64,000 bases of DNA from Plumapathes pennacea (GCA_964036295.1 OZ038463.1:4765274-4829273), one strand, 5' to 3'. Numbered from the stretch's first letter, positions 21,601 to 33,444 are shown. Notes: a model not told the origin generated them from the sequence alone. A program made the numbers and translations.

Positions 21601-24085
21601 CAAACGTGATCGATCCGGCCTTTGTTATTAGGGACCTTAAGATACAGGACGGGAGAGCACGACGGCGACGGCAAATCCGCGAGAGGATTGGGCAGAGGAC
21701 GCGGTCGTGTCATGCTCTTCAAAGTACTTAAGAAACAGCACGACGGCTAAGCAGAACGTCGGATAACCTGATTAGTTTTGCTGTACCATTTTAAACACTG
21801 GCGACTCTATGATCATGGCACATGAGACATATAACTATAGAACATTGGCTCCGATGAATTTGTGGTTTTGTACGAGCAAAACGTTTCTAAAAGCCCCTTC
21901 GTGTCGAGGAATATATTGATCCTGCCGAGTGTAGACTCGTTCGACAGAAACCTGCCTACTATGTTGAATCGTTAGTAATAGAGGATAAATATTATAAGTG
22001 GCAACAGCGAGCTTTTCGCGACATGTTAAAATTACAGTCAACAAGCTGACTAAGCTGTCTCGATTCGTTCTGCCGTAATTTGCGAAATAGGGTGTGCGAC
22101 ATTGCAATACACAGGGATTAAAACAAACACATTCAGCGGGCTAAACATCTATATTGAGAGCTTGTGTTGTGAAGATCAGCATTCGGACAAATACATCAAA
22201 TACAGGCAGTAAACAAACGATTTAATGACCGAAGACTCAAGCAAACAATACATGTTTTTCGATACTCAGATATCAAGGAAAGAAAATGATTCAAAAAAGA
22301 CAAGCATATCAATCATAAAACCGTGCAGAGTTTATACTCTGTTCATCGTACTTACGAGGTTTCAGGGCGAATAATTTGCTTTTCCTGGCCGCTTGACATA
22401 TCTCGAACGAACTGCAAAATCTCCTGTGACAGCGATGCTCGCAAATCGCGGAATACTCCGCAATTAAATGCTCAAGTAAACTTCCATACGGCTCAAGAAT
22501 ATGTTCAGTGTTCCTCGTTTAGGTTTCAGGTCGTAAACATTATCTTTCTTGCCTAAATCAAGCGAAAAAGTACGACGTTGTCACCACGACGTGAGATCAC
22601 TGTTTTTGCCGTCGGAGACGCGACAGGACGGGGACATAATTTATTCCTAACATGCGCAGTGATCGTCTGAGTGGCAATTTCACTTCCGGAGACGTCGCCG
22701 TCCTCTCTCCCGTCCTGCATCTTAAGGTCCCTAATTGGTTCTGCAGCGACGCGATAGGAACTGGGGACGAGGTCGCACGACAGACTGACAGACGAACATT
22801 AGATTTCGAGATGGCGACCAGCTTGGAGTCTCTGATAAGGCGATAATACTACTGCATTAGCGTCGTGAATATTTCCCTCACTTCGTTCGGGGATAAGCAT
22901 GATTGGCTTTTAATTCATTAGATTCTCACAGCTATTATGCGTTCACCGATTGGTTTACTAGATTAGTTAGTTAATTTTGTCTTAGTTAGTAATATGTAGT
23001 TCTATCTATAGTTGGTTTGGATTTTTATAATGTTAGGGTTTTAGTCAATTTTATTTCTTGTCTGAAGCCGTTTTTCCCGTTGTTCCAGTAACAGCATGAA
23101 CACCAGGCCCACGCTGTTAGGATAATTTAGCGGAACAAAGAGTATTTTATGAGGCATATCATTATATTTTTGACTTGGTTCAGGGCATTTTAGTTACGCT
23201 TACCAAGAAATACCACATTACTGTAGTTGTTGTCCAGAAGCGAAATAGCGGGTCTGATCAACAATTGAAGACATTGTTCGGTGTCTCAGTCACGACGTCG
23301 CAGTTCCGATTAACATCTCTTTCCGTTATTGTCAAATCCCGAGCATCATTGCAGTTTTGTTTGTTCTGGTGACAGTGTTTTGTTGTGGTCCGTGAGGCCG
23401 GTGATCAATCACACGATACAATTTTCCTTTTGAAACTTCGGACAATCATTTATCTAGCTCTTTCTAGCTGATGCCTCCCTCCGTTGACCGCCTTGCGATA
23501 CCATACTGTAATTCGTGTATGGTTCGAAATTCGATGCATTTAAATAAAAATAGAGCGAATAAAAAGTTACCGACGTCGTCCCCGTATCGACGTACGGGCG
23601 GGGATCAGTTGTCGGTGTCAACTTAAAAATATGGTAGAAACGAAAAGTTATACAAACCTGTCGAAATACCGGTTTCCATAATGACCCGGTTGGTAGTGCC
23701 AAATTGGTTCGGCCACTCCGAAGTAAAACAAGCCAATTCCAATTCCCGCAGCGAACAACATTGTGAAATACGTAGCATCGCCGTACTCGGGTTTGTCGTC
23801 GGGTTTTCCGAGTTTAATCTTGGAATACTTCGAGAAATAGAGAACGATGATAAAAACGGCCCAGGCGTCTTGCGTGCCGATGTACAGCCAAGTCCAAGTC
23901 TCCGTCACCCACAACATCCAGAGGGACAGCTCCCCGTTGGCAGTTTTAGGAGTGATAATACACCAGATAACGAAGCCCCAGATGATACAGGCGGATAGTA
24001 TGGTAACCACAGGATTAAAGTCGTACCGAATGGGTCCAATGCGACCCTTTAGTCTCCAGCCTGTCTTAGTTTCGTCTACCTCCAT
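15611..24085 (-). CDS. BCCT-family (betaine/carnitine/choline) transporter, copy 1
   Basis: Exons 24085-23658, 20912-20422, 17932-17342 and 16365-15611 (428, 491, 591 and 755 nt) join in frame to 754 residues. The protein has about twelve membrane segments. It shows the glycine-rich TM3 stretch GIGIGLFYFGVAEP (about residues 112-125). It also has HWGIHGWIVY (about 160-169) and FYWGWWIAWSPFVGMF (about 347-362), the aromatic box that binds trimethylammonium groups in bacterial BetP, and later VTSSDSGSLVID. It should import betaine-like osmolytes, with DMSP as an alternative, at the plasma membrane, probably with Na+ or H+. The cytosolic tail is Gln-rich and ends NTSL, a class I PDZ-ligand pattern. 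Exon 2 is bracketed by inverted STPR elements. It is nearly identical to copy 3 in exons 2 and 3. Family certain; substrate inferred. Confidence 0.93.
16452..16677. mobile_element. MITE, same family as 8394-8623, copy B (BCCT copy 1 intron 3)
   Basis: It has the same internal order as copy A and inverted ends (TGTATTTTGCAAGT, then GGACCAA, against TTGGTCCAACTTGT-type at the right). It sits wholly in the intron between exons 3 and 4 of BCCT copy 1. It is diverged from copy A by scattered substitutions. Confidence 0.7.
16678..17341. other. Rest of BCCT copy 1 intron 3
   Basis: No gene is seen. A 180-bp stretch at about 16990-17165 is rich in TCTCGG motifs and open in two frames on opposite strands. 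It looks like a low-complexity repeat rather than coding sequence. Confidence 0.4.
18621..19605 (+). mobile_element. STPR-encoding element, left arm of an inverted pair
   Basis: The outer end reads TTATCCCCGAACGAAGTGAG. Its complement closes the right arm at 22896. The arm contains the STPR-like open frame at 18931-19617. Homology with the right arm stops after GACAAATATATTC at 19605. The arm lies in BCCT copy 1 intron 2, on the strand opposite the host gene. No helicase or transposase is seen, so it is probably a truncated copy. Confidence 0.75.
18931..19617 (+). CDS. Transposon-borne protein of tandem 23-residue STPR-like repeats
   Basis: This is an intact 228-residue frame from an ATG. 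After a basic, Arg/Gln-rich start it has five full units and one partial unit of exactly 23 residues, each opening PQ(R/K)xQR(L/M)(K/N)A(N/D). Two unit types alternate (RLKANRxLQEKKRAEEK and RMNADxKRxEQKRxTQ), so the true period is 46 residues (138 bp). Length, charge and periodicity fit the STPR (score-and-three) DNA-binding repeat known from silkworm FMBP-1. Similar repeats also occur at the start of some invertebrate transposon proteins. The last 35 residues are non-repetitive. It is antisense inside a BCCT intron and has a decayed partner in the right arm. Whether it is expressed is unknown; it is more likely an element ORF than a host gene. Confidence 0.5.
   Translation: MENLKTEKLETQQSREARLQMRREQARARRNRETSEQRQIRLEKRRQSCYDRQYHKQKRAEATTPQRKQRMNADRKRHEQKRVTQTTPQREQRLKANRKLQEKKRAEEKIPQRQQRMNADQKRQEQKRATQATPQKEQRLKANRDLQEKKRAEEKTPQRQQRMNADQKRHEQKRVTQTTPQREQRLKTNRELQTPFCVKLRYLFRKDKQQRLVSGNRTITVTNIFYPV
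19606..20421. other. BCCT copy 1 intron 2 sequence next to exon 2
   Basis: This is the part of the loop between the inverted STPR arms that lies downstream of exon 2. It has no recognisable gene, and short open frames lack domains. Confidence 0.4.
21138..21522 (-). pseudogene. Decayed STPR-repeat frame in right arm
   Basis: The N-terminal start matches the intact frame of the left arm almost exactly (MENLKTxKLETQQSREARLQ), up to the KRRxSCYDRQ region. After that, frame changes break the 23-residue units: repeats continue in another frame (REQRLKANRELQ, twice). It has fewer repeat units than the left arm and cannot code a continuous STPR protein. Confidence 0.7.
21631..22731. mobile_element. 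Nested DNA transposon, 1.1 kb, ~40-bp TIRs
   Basis: The ends GGGACCTTAAGATACAGGAC and its mirror GTCCTGCATCTTAAGGTCCC continue with GGGAGAG and GACGGCGACG. The equivalent point in the left STPR arm (about 18780-18790, CCAATAAGAAAGGCC) is uninterrupted. Flanks suggest a short A/T-rich target duplication (ATT or TTA), as in PIF/Harbinger elements, but I cannot fix it. No transposase frame was found. Confidence 0.75.
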
Positions 24086-24954
24086 CTTGACTCAACGCCT
24101 TGCTAGTGAGATGCCGGTACTGACTAAAGCCGTGGAGCTAATATAGATTTTTTCAGGCGGAATTTCTGAAGAACAAAGGAAGGCCTAAGAGCCCAATCAA
24201 AGTCGAATGTGGACCAGCAAATATGAATTTAATTTCCGTGTGACACGCTTTGGTTTCTCGAAAGAAATTCTCGATTTCAGCAACTTCCCCAGAGATTATT
24301 TAGATGAATAAGCTCAGATGCATAAAAATTGAACGTTTTGAAGGTCGAAAAATACGAAGTTTTATCAAAGTAAAGTGACAATATTGGTTTGAGTTGTACA
24401 ACTATTTACATAACAAATAACGGCTTGTTTGATTGTAAATCAAATTTCTATGGAGTCTCGGTTCACACGTTGGCCGGAACACTTAAACAATGACGTTATG
24501 GGATCATTAAACCCTGCTTCTCCGCATGTACGTAGATTCTGATTGACAAGACAAAGCTCTAAGAGCCAGCTGATTGTTTGATGTGAACCGTAGTTTCCAG
24601 TACTGGACGATATTAGACTTGGCACGTGATGTATTGCTCAGTTGTCTCATTAGTGAGTATGCGTGAAATGAGTGCTAGCATGACGTTGCAGATTTGTTAG
24701 AAAAATCTTGAAGCAAACTCAGCTCATTTTTCGTTCTTTTTACAGTAATTTGGACTAGGAAGTATAATGGGAGGGACCAGAAATTGTTGCCATGACTGTG
24801 TGAGTAGCGACGCACAGGAAACAACTCCGGAAAGTCGGCAACAGCAAGAAAGCTGACAAAGATCCGGCGTCATAAAATAAGCAGAAGCGGGTCCAACAAA
24901 CAACTTCGTGAAGAGGCAGCGATTTAAACTCGTGGTTGCAAAACTCTACCAAGG
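24086..24954. other. Upstream region of BCCT copy 1
   Basis: Presumed promoter of BCCT copy 1. I see no clear TATA box and no coding sequence. Confidence 0.4.
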
Positions 24955-25212
24955 CCCCGTCCACACTAATTCGTTTTCGTTTGAAAACGCATATTTTTTA
25001 TATGTTCTTGCTTTCAGTCCACAATGAAACGATGGTTTAAAACGGTTTCCCAAAGTGGAGGCTTTTGAAAACCGATGCGTTTTCAAATGAAAAGGAATTA
25101 GTGTGGACGGTACGGCGCTTTGAAAACGAAGCTTTTTGAAAACGGATGTTTTTAACTACGGATGTCTGTGAAAACGGATGTTTTTGAAAACGCATTAGTA
25201 AGTGCGGACGCT
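24955..25212. mobile_element. MITE with CCGTCCACACTAAT inverted ends
   Basis: CCGTCCACACTAATTC at the left is mirrored by GAATTAGTGTGGACGG at 25095-25110. Multiple GAAAACGCAT / GAAAACGGATG motifs follow, ending CGCATTAGTAAGTGCGGACG. There is no coding capacity. Elements with this terminus are common hairpin repeats in animal genomes. Confidence 0.65.
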
Positions 25213-27293
25213 TCCTCGTCCTTGTAATTTCAATTGATACATAACTCCAGTGACTGAAACACTTGTTTTCCTGTAATTCATTTAAGCCAATGTATAACTT
25301 TGGCCGTTTTTCTCCTGTAAATCTGTGTTAACCCTTTCACTCTCCCAGGTTCATAAATAAAATTTCCCCCAACCATGCAAGAGGAAATTGTATGGGTGAT
25401 GTAGTGAGAATTGATAGTTCAATCAGCTTTTATCCAAGTTCCTCCAGTACTGGATAATATATATCTCTGGTGGAACCCGAAGAAGTAAATTGAAGTTGAT
25501 CGCTGCTCAAAACTCAGATGCACACATTACTGAGCAGCAGTCGGAACGCAGTCAAACACATCATATGATCATCTTAAACAATGCCAATTTCGAATAATTG
25601 TCGAGGAAAATACGCTTGAACGAATTCACTTCCGTCATGACCTTGCAGATAATTATGGCTGTAAATATCGCATATCTAGTAACATAGCAACACAGTTTCT
25701 AGCTGCTTGCCTAAAAACTGTTGTTCGTTGTAGACGTCTATGTCCCACTGAGGCCGATTTAGCTCGAGTTAACATTAAATCTGGTAACCACCCGGCGTGC
25801 TTTGCGGCGTCCAGCATAGCGCACCATAGGTAGAAAACGTGCAATTGTAATTTCACTGCGGTTGAACGAACCACTTGATGAGCACGAAATGAGTCAGGAA
25901 ATGAGTCAGCAAGTTGGATACCGAGAGCAGGATGTCCAATAGTTTAAATGTCTGGTATGCTGACACATGGAAATCGGTCCATTTATTACAGGAACAGTTT
26001 TCATGGTTGTACACAGGTTGGCCAGGTAATACGTTTTCTCGTGGACGAAATGTACTCAAAATGTTTGTCCACCTCATTTTGGCGAAATCTAGCGGAAAAT
26101 TGTATGATATTTTTAATCAGCCAAAAGCGTGTGATTTTGTTGTATTACCGAATTGTGTCGCGTTGGAGCTGCGTTTGTCATTAAAACAAAAAGGAAAATT
26201 CTGCTATATTTTTGTTGTTGACATCATAGTACGTGCTCCAGGCACGACGAATGCAAGTGCATCTTGGATATATTTCCTGCTTCGGACTACGAGTCACTTC
26301 GGTCGGTGAGGGCCTGAGGCATCAGTGGCACGATCTTTGAAAGTCGTTTCAACACACTAGTAGATTAGCTAATATTATGATTGCGTCGCACTGGTAGCAA
26401 AGGCCATGGGTTCAATTCCCGTCGAAGCCCGGATTATTTTCAACACGACGATAAAAAGCTGACCAGTTTCATAAATGTTAGCTTCTTCGAGAAGGCTTGA
26501 TCGGCTCTCCCCTATTGTCTCTAGTGGTACATGGGGAAAAGTTTTCTATTCCGCAGAGCTTAACGATAGGAAAAGAAAGCTTAAATCTTCTTTGCTCAGT
26601 TTATCTGTTTCGAGTCAATAAATATAAAGGGCATAATTGTTATACGAGAAATATTTTTGCAACTGCAACACAACACTGAAGACGACCTCATTTTTGCAAA
26701 CGAGAAGACCGCAAAAACTGGTGCTGTGCTTTTTATTCGAAGTTTTATTGGGATTATACTGTGTCAGAATTAACGTTGTATTCGTGTGAAGCAAACTATA
26801 GTGAGCAAACTAGAGTGCACTCATTTACAATGCAGCCTAAATCATGTTTCTAAAAGGCCTTAAAATTATTTAAAATTGACTGGAGTTTCACTCCTTAGGT
26901 TAAATATGCAAAGTTCTCATTTGCGAAGAAAAGTATCATTACTTCTAATAATATTTCATCAATAATGCAGTTAATAAACTGAGGGTAGCGTCTGCGTGCA
27001 GGATATATTTTAAAATATCACTCTCAGAAGTGCACGTCAATAGGCATTAAAAATATTGAGTAGGATATCAGGGTTAATCTTATTGAAGCCTCATTTCTCC
27101 TGAGCTTCCCGCCTATCCGCTTATACACAACGTTCTCAAAGTGCAAAAATCCACAGCTATAACATTAAAAAATTTGCGTATTAAATGATTAGTAATGAAA
27201 GAATATTACTGAAACAAAACAAAGAACAGTTTCTCAAGTTTATGCGTGCATCGAAACTTCCTGGACACAACGTCTGATATGTAACTAAGGCGC
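25213..27293. other. Intergenic, one SINE relic, no gene seen
   Basis: Several 60-130-residue frames occur on both strands but overlap each other without domains or plausible splice structure. The only recognised item is the tRNA-like piece near 26386-26432. Confidence 0.4.
26386..26432 (+). repeat. tRNA-derived SINE relic
   Basis: GCACTGGTAGCAAAGGCCAT leads into GGGTTCAATTCCC, a good Pol III B-box and T-arm, then GTCGAAGCCCGG. The A-box half is eroded and no cloverleaf acceptor stem forms, so this is a SINE head or tRNA pseudogene rather than a working tRNA. Confidence 0.45.
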
Positions 27294-27633
27294 GGGTTAA
27301 TCGTCGATCTTAGCATGCGTCGAACTAAATTCAACAATTAAGCGCATGTTAAGTTCGTCGTTTGTCCCAACTAAGATCGACTAATTGAGTTTTGATCGAA
27401 ACAATTTATCTAATCGACTGAAGGAGTATATTAGAACGGCATAAAATTGACTCTGGGTCAAACGTCGATCTTAGCATGAATCGAACTAAATGCAAACTCC
27501 CACTGTGACCCACAAAATTGACAATCTTGTATTCTGCATGTCAGACGTTTGACCTAACAGTCGAACTTAATTTATTTAGGTCGACCGGAAGTGTAAGTTA
27601 GTTCGACGCAAGCTAAGATCGACGTTTAACCCA
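27294..27633. mobile_element. MITE, ~340 bp, TIR with GTCGATCTTAGC
   Basis: GGGTTAATCGTCGATCTTAGC, then ATGCGTCGAACTAA, is mirrored at the right end (TTAGTTCGACGCAAGCTAAG, then ATCGACGTTTAACCCA). A third, direct copy of the left motif lies inside at about 27455. It is in the BCCT copy 1/copy 2 spacer. Confidence 0.75.
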
Positions 27634-28023
27634 GGTCTAAGATTGTCGCATAATCAAAGTCACTAACAAAATGTGAAACATTAATGGTGCTTCCTTCTTC
27701 TCGGCTCAATTTTAGCTGCACAATATTTTTTTGTGTTATTCTTTTACTACTTTATTCCATTTTCTTTTTTCACCGTTTTAAATTTGTGTAACTACCAGCA
27801 TTTTTTCCCTAGAATTAAAATATACCAGATAATAGGGACGAGTATCCCATTGTTTTGAAAATTATAAGTCTACAGTGAACTGACCACCGGAACTTGCTAG
27901 GCTATAATTGAGAACATTCCTTGGTTTTCAAGACATTACAGGGCTTTTTGAAATGTCTTTAGAACTTCATCTACGGAATATAGGTGCAGTCTGACACATT
28001 TCTGTGAACCCTCAACATCTGAT

Positions 28024-31000
28024 CTACAGAGAAGTGTTTTGCGCATCATGAGGTTTCTCGTTCACTTCTGCTCTTCCCGCTTCACGCTGACGCACAACCA
28101 TCGCGGGCTCGTGGTGTTTCTCCGGCATGTCATAACTCTCTTTTCCAGCGTAACCCGGGCTGTATCTTCCGGTATTCTCTTTTCCAATTTCCACATCACC
28201 ATTTGGCAGCATCGGCTGCATCTCCATGTGCTCGTCCATCTGCACTGCGGCAAAGGGATAGGCCAGCAACACTACGAAGAAATCTTCGATTATGTTGCCA
28301 TTGATGCTGTACTTCTCGCGCATGTCGGATCGAATACCGGTGCCGTAGGTGAAGAAACCAAAGAGAACGGACCATGCCACGTACATCAAACCCACATCCA
28401 GCACTTGGAGGATTAACAGCAGGACCCACAAGTAGAACGGGGTTGCAATCACGAGCATCTGAACCCAAGCGCGGCCACCATACAACTTCGCAGCGGCTTT
28501 CCCCATAGGATACCAGGGCGCAAAAATAGCGGTGACGAATCGGCTAAATTTCTTCACGGTCGGGTTGAAACAGGTGTCTAATAGACCTGAAGTGAAGCTC
28601 GGCCCATGGGGATCCAGCTCACCAAGTTCCATCTTGAAGGCTCGCCACAGCGCCACGCACATAAAGTTCAGTATCATGGTGTACGCAAGTCCAGTGACAA
28701 TGGCCATACTTTGGAGCGCGGTCAGGGCGTCTGACCCACCAGCCTTAAGGAGGACACTGGCACACGCACCTGATTATGGACAAGGACTATTTAGCAACAG
28801 ACTAGTATAATTTGCCTAACAACGAACGACATGCATCTAATTAAATAACATTATATTTAACACTGGAAATACGACATTTCCTTACTGCTGCGTTCTGGAC
28901 CGTAGATGTTCCAATGTAATTTGTCTTAGATTGTTGCGTGAAGCGCGATACATTGGATGTGTGATTTCAAAGATCGACATGATTACCTTCAGTAAAAGCC
29001 CAGAAGATGCGCTGCAAGACAGGAGGCTCTTGGATGCCATTGGCTGCAAGGCAGTCGATGACAAGCGAACCACTGTCCGAGCTGGTCACGAAGTAGATCA
29101 GGATCGCGATCAGAGACACGACACACATGAAGTCTTTGAACCCTTTGGTCTCGCCATAAGACCGGATCAGGTCGAACCACATCTCGTCACTGCCGCGACA
29201 GGATAAACGGTACATGCCGTTGTAGGGCTCCAGAGATCCTCTGCCTCCGAGAGTTGAATTGCACGTTACCCCAGCGAGGGCAGCGTTCCGTTCCATCTTG
29301 ATTCCCGCTCCTCCCGTGATCGCAAACCAAAAGAAGACGTAGATAATTGGAATCAGCATGGTGTAATTGACAAATTCCCTGATGGTGCGACCTTTGGATA
29401 TCTTGGCGATGAACATGCCCACGAATGGAGACCAGGCAATCCACCAACCCCAGTAAAACACCGTCCAATCGTTCATCCAGCCTGGAGCCTCCTTCCCGTC
29501 CGGTGCGTTGCCAAGTTGTGCGAACGCGTCAGTGTGGAAACCAATCTGAATGACCCATTGTAAGTAATAGCCAGTACCTCAGAAAGCAAATTAAATAAAT
29601 TAGTCCTCCAGATATTTTCTAGGGCCGGAAGAAAACAAAGCCGGGTGTTAGTTTGAACACGGCTCAAATGACCCAAAAGCGGCCAGGTAACAGACCGTTA
29701 CGTACTTCTCTATAACCACTCGCGGGGCTAGAAAACCTCAGTTTGAAACATAGCGGGCAAATGGCAATTTGGAAATCGGTTGTTAGAGTCTAAGGTGAAA
29801 ATTCTATTTCCAAGGAGATGGCTGTTACCTCTGTTTTAAAGCAGGTAAGCAAAACCTATATCAAAATTATTTTCACATGATTGACTGATTTGACATTTGC
29901 TAGTTAGTGAATCAACAGAAGACAACTCGTAGATGGCATCATACCCCTTACAATGAAAACTGCAATCAACCAAGTTGAACGTCCAACTCCTAAACAGTGA
30001 AATGAAATCTAAAGGTGTGACCACTTAAATAGCGATGCTCAAGTGCAATTTTCTAGTAATGAGTAGCGTTATTGAAGAGTGGAGAAAACTTCCAATTCCG
30101 CAACTATCAAATAAAACCTAATGACGTGACCAATCAGTAAACAATGATTATGAACTGGTATATGATTTCAGTTAGTATATAAATAAACAATAAACTAATT
30201 TTGGCGAGGAAATATGCACGGATAATTGTCCGAGGAAATTGCTTCGAGGAACAGATAATGTCCAAGGACAATTATCCATGCAAGTCTCCGAAGCCAAAAG
30301 TAGTTTATTGTCTTTATTATCCTTCAACTATTTCCTCCCGCAGCGCAAATAACGGCGCAAGGACTGTGAAGCTCTTTGGTGCTTTCTGGAACTGCTTTTT
30401 TGACAAATGAATTGCTGTCCTCCTCGGTAGTCATCTCGTAATAGTTTTTTGTGATTAATATATAAAACTGTGTTCAGATATTGTCAGTAAACAGCGATAG
30501 TTCGCCAGGCGAGGGTTATTTGCTGATAACGTCCGCTCATGAGCGGACGTTATTCGGTCACGTGTCACGATTCTACTAATCACGCGCGGGAGGAAATATT
30601 TGATGGGTCATGAGCTATGATAACCCTTGGACGTGGGATGCACAACTAAGCTAAATACACCCACCACCGTACAGGGCCGTGGATGAACTGCCCTCTTAGG
30701 CTTTTGTTGTATTGGTATATTTTTAATATGTATAATTTTAACGTTTAAAAAGTACAACAGGCCATCTAAGGACACTTTTGGCCGGTTCTGACTAACAAGG
30801 GTTCTGCGGGGGGGCGGTGAAGTCATCCAAGATGGCCGGCGTCCCTAGTCTATTTTTAAAAGGTTTTATTTTTGCCAAGAAGCGACAAAAAATTAAATTT
30901 CTAGTACGACCTAAGAATTGGAAATACTACATGACGGTATATATCCCGTCTGTTTCATTTGGATCTTTTTCATTCCATCAAAATTTTCCAAAGTACCCCC

Positions 31001-33179
31001 CAAGTTGATTAATAATTTATCCGGGTGGTTATGACTGATTTCGATGGAATAAACGCTTACAGATATCAAAGAAATAATGAACAGTTACTAAAAAGTTCAA
31101 GTTCGTAGCTAAAAACGCAGCGAAAACATTTCCAAAAAACGTGAGAGGGGAGTGTCATCCACCGCCGCCCATCCCAGCCACCCCTCCCCCCTTGTTCCGG
31201 TGTTTTTCAGCAAAATTCATTTGAAGGTCAATATTGACACCCAAACTTACTTTGAACGAAGATGTTCAACACGTACCACGTGTCTTCATAGAACAGAATG
31301 AACAGCATGATGAACACGCCTACACCAAAGGTAATCTCACTCAATCGTCGGATGCCGATCTTGATACCAGAAACCACGGAGGCAGTAGCCATCACAGTGA
31401 TACCCCAGATGATAATAATTTGATTCTGGACACTGCTCTTGATGTTGCTGTTCAAACGCTTCAGGCCGCCATTGAAGGTGATTGTCCCTATGCCAAGACT
31501 TGTGCACACGCCGAACATGGTGGCGACGATTGAAACAATGTCCACTACGTCACCCACGAAACCAAAGATCTTGTCGCCAAGCAACGGGTAGAAGCACGAG
31601 CGCATGGTCATGGGTAATCCTCTGTTGTGGGACATGTAGCCAATCAGGAGACCGACCAAAACGTACACAATCCAGCCATGGATACCCCAGTGGAAATACG
31701 TAACATTCATGGCGTCTTGAGCCCGCTGATTGTCTGAGTACCTGCACACAGGAAAAAATACACAAAAATTTTGAAGACAAGTTTATCTTTGTTTCATATA
31801 AAGTTTTAGAATTTACCAAAACCTCTATTATAATGGTTCTGAAGTGCAACAGATCTACTGGCAATTCAGGAAAACAATGATAACAATCAAAATAACTCCA
31901 GAAAACGTTTTCCTATCTCTTCGTTTCTTCATGCGTATTCGCTGATGCTCAAATTTGGAAGTCAATTGTTGACACATCATGACGGACGGACTGACTGACG
32001 CAGTCTTAACTGCAATAAGGTGTAACGCTTAAAAATGCCACCGCAAAAACTACTTCGGCAATCGAGCTCTCGCGCTCTCGATTTTGTTGCGTTGTCCGTA
32101 ATATCGATACTGCCCAAATTGGGAACAGAACGACTTCCATATTTGGAATCTATTGTTGACAGCACCGGGACACATTCCAGGCCGACTAACCACATGAAGC
32201 TGCGCTTCGCGAGCTTAAAAATGGAAACCGTCAACCTCGAACTTACGTTACACTTTTCATGCCTTGAAAAATGCGATCTTTGATCGTAAATGTTTGCCTT
32301 GTTAAATATTCACGACCTTGTGTCCAGCGTTCATTGACCCCATTTGTTGTGCTGAATTACCTAACTAACCATTGTGGTAAAACGTAACGCTCAGACCAGT
32401 ATGTTATTTTTTGTGCAGTTCCGTTTTTGAACACATATTGTAAGTGAGAACCAATCATAAAATGAAAATAGTTGAAATTGTCTTAATTAAAGTATTTCAC
32501 ACATCCATAATTTATTTCATATGGAACACTGTTGGCAAGAACGCCCTCACCAGACCAGCCTGTTCCGCTGCAGTTTCAATGTTATTGGAGTACAGCGTTT
32601 TCTGTACACCTATCGCGAAGTACTGATTTTGTTGTGAAAATAAATAGAAATTGTTTTGATCAAAGCATAATTAAAATATCAGCATGTTTTGATTTTACTT
32701 GGTGGAAATTTAACAAGAGTTAAGCCGTAAAATAACCTATTAGTTACATACCTATCAAAATACCGGTTTCCATATTGACCAGCTTCGTAGTGCCATAATG
32801 GTTCGGCCACTCCAAAGTAAAACATTCCCATCCCGATTCCCGCAGCGAACAACATCGTAAAGTACGTAGCATTGCCGTACTCGGGTTTGTCGTCGGGGTT
32901 TCCGAGTTTGATTTTGCCGTACTTTGAAAAATAGACAACTATCAAGAAAACGGCCCAGACGTCTTGCGTGCCGATGTACAGCCAAGTCCAAGTCTTCGTC
33001 ACCCACAACATCCAAACGGACAGCTCCGCCTTGGCGGGTTGAGGCTTGAAGATGCACCAGATAACGAAGCTCCAGATGATAACGGCGGATAGTATGGTAA
33101 CCACAGGATTAAAGTCGTACCGAATGGGTCCAATGCGGCCTTTCAGTCTCCAGCCTGTCTTAGTTTCATCGACCTCCAT
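28024..33179 (-). CDS. BCCT-family transporter, copy 2
   Basis: Exons 33179-32752, 31741-31251, 29577-28987 and 28769-28024 (428, 491, 591 and 746 nt) join to 751 residues. Exons 1-3 have exactly the lengths and phases of copies 1 and 3. The aromatic substrate-box motifs HWGIHGWIVY and FYWGWWIAWSPFVGMF are intact. The TM3 glycine stretch reads GIGMGMFYFGVAEP. It is the most diverged of the three, for example CTSLGIGTITFNGG against CTSLGVGAIQFNGG, and ELTLDEP-type loop changes are absent. This may reflect a different substrate or coupling. The tail differs in sequence but keeps the terminal NTSL PDZ-ligand pattern. The true start is the ATG at 33179; an upstream GTG-opened extension is not supported. 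It is a multi-pass plasma-membrane importer of betaine-like solutes by family; the exact solute is not known. Confidence 0.93.
30189..30309. mobile_element. Short palindromic MITE in BCCT copy 2 intron 2
   Basis: AATAAACTAATTTTGGCGAGG, then CACGGATAATTGTCC, is mirrored by GGACAATTATCCATGCA and AGCCAAAAGTAGTTTATT. It forms a hairpin of about 120 bp with no open frame. Confidence 0.65.
30526..30553. repeat. Perfect 28-bp palindrome
   Basis: ATAACGTCCGCTCA joins its own exact reverse complement with no spacer. It lies in BCCT copy 2 intron 2. It could be the core of a decayed hairpin element, since CTCCCGC and GCGGGAGG-type arms lie about 200 bp to either side. Confidence 0.7.
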
Positions 33180-33444
33180 CTTTTGACACACCGCCTTGCA
33201 TGCAATCTGTACTATGAATATGCCACTCCTTCAAATTGGGACTGCCAAATGTGAATTAAAACTTGAATTCGTACACGGACCATTAAACTTGAATAAATCC
33301 TACGTCTGAGTGATGAAAGAGCCTAAGGCTTTGGCTTACAATTATAGAGATACATAGATAGATTACCTTTACTTATAAACACGACTTTATAAAATTTAAA
33401 TCACACACAGCTTGTGGGATCATGTGCTCCTTTTCTTTAATTAT

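Larger units (their letters stand above)
21059..22896 (-). mobile_element. STPR-encoding element, right arm, with nested insertion
   Basis: This is the reverse complement of the left arm, from GAATATAT(T)TGTCACGGTGATT at 21059 to the terminal GTTCGGGGATAA at 22896. A separate 1.1-kb transposon at 21631-22731 interrupts it; without that it is about 740 bp. The arm lies in BCCT copy 1 intron 1, so exon 2 (20422-20912) sits between the two arms. Confidence 0.75.

Noticed and set aside
33180-33191. Upstream extension of BCCT copy 2 (extra four residues before MEVDETK)
   Set aside because: It opens with GTG, not ATG. The ATG at 33179 matches the starts of copies 1 and 3.
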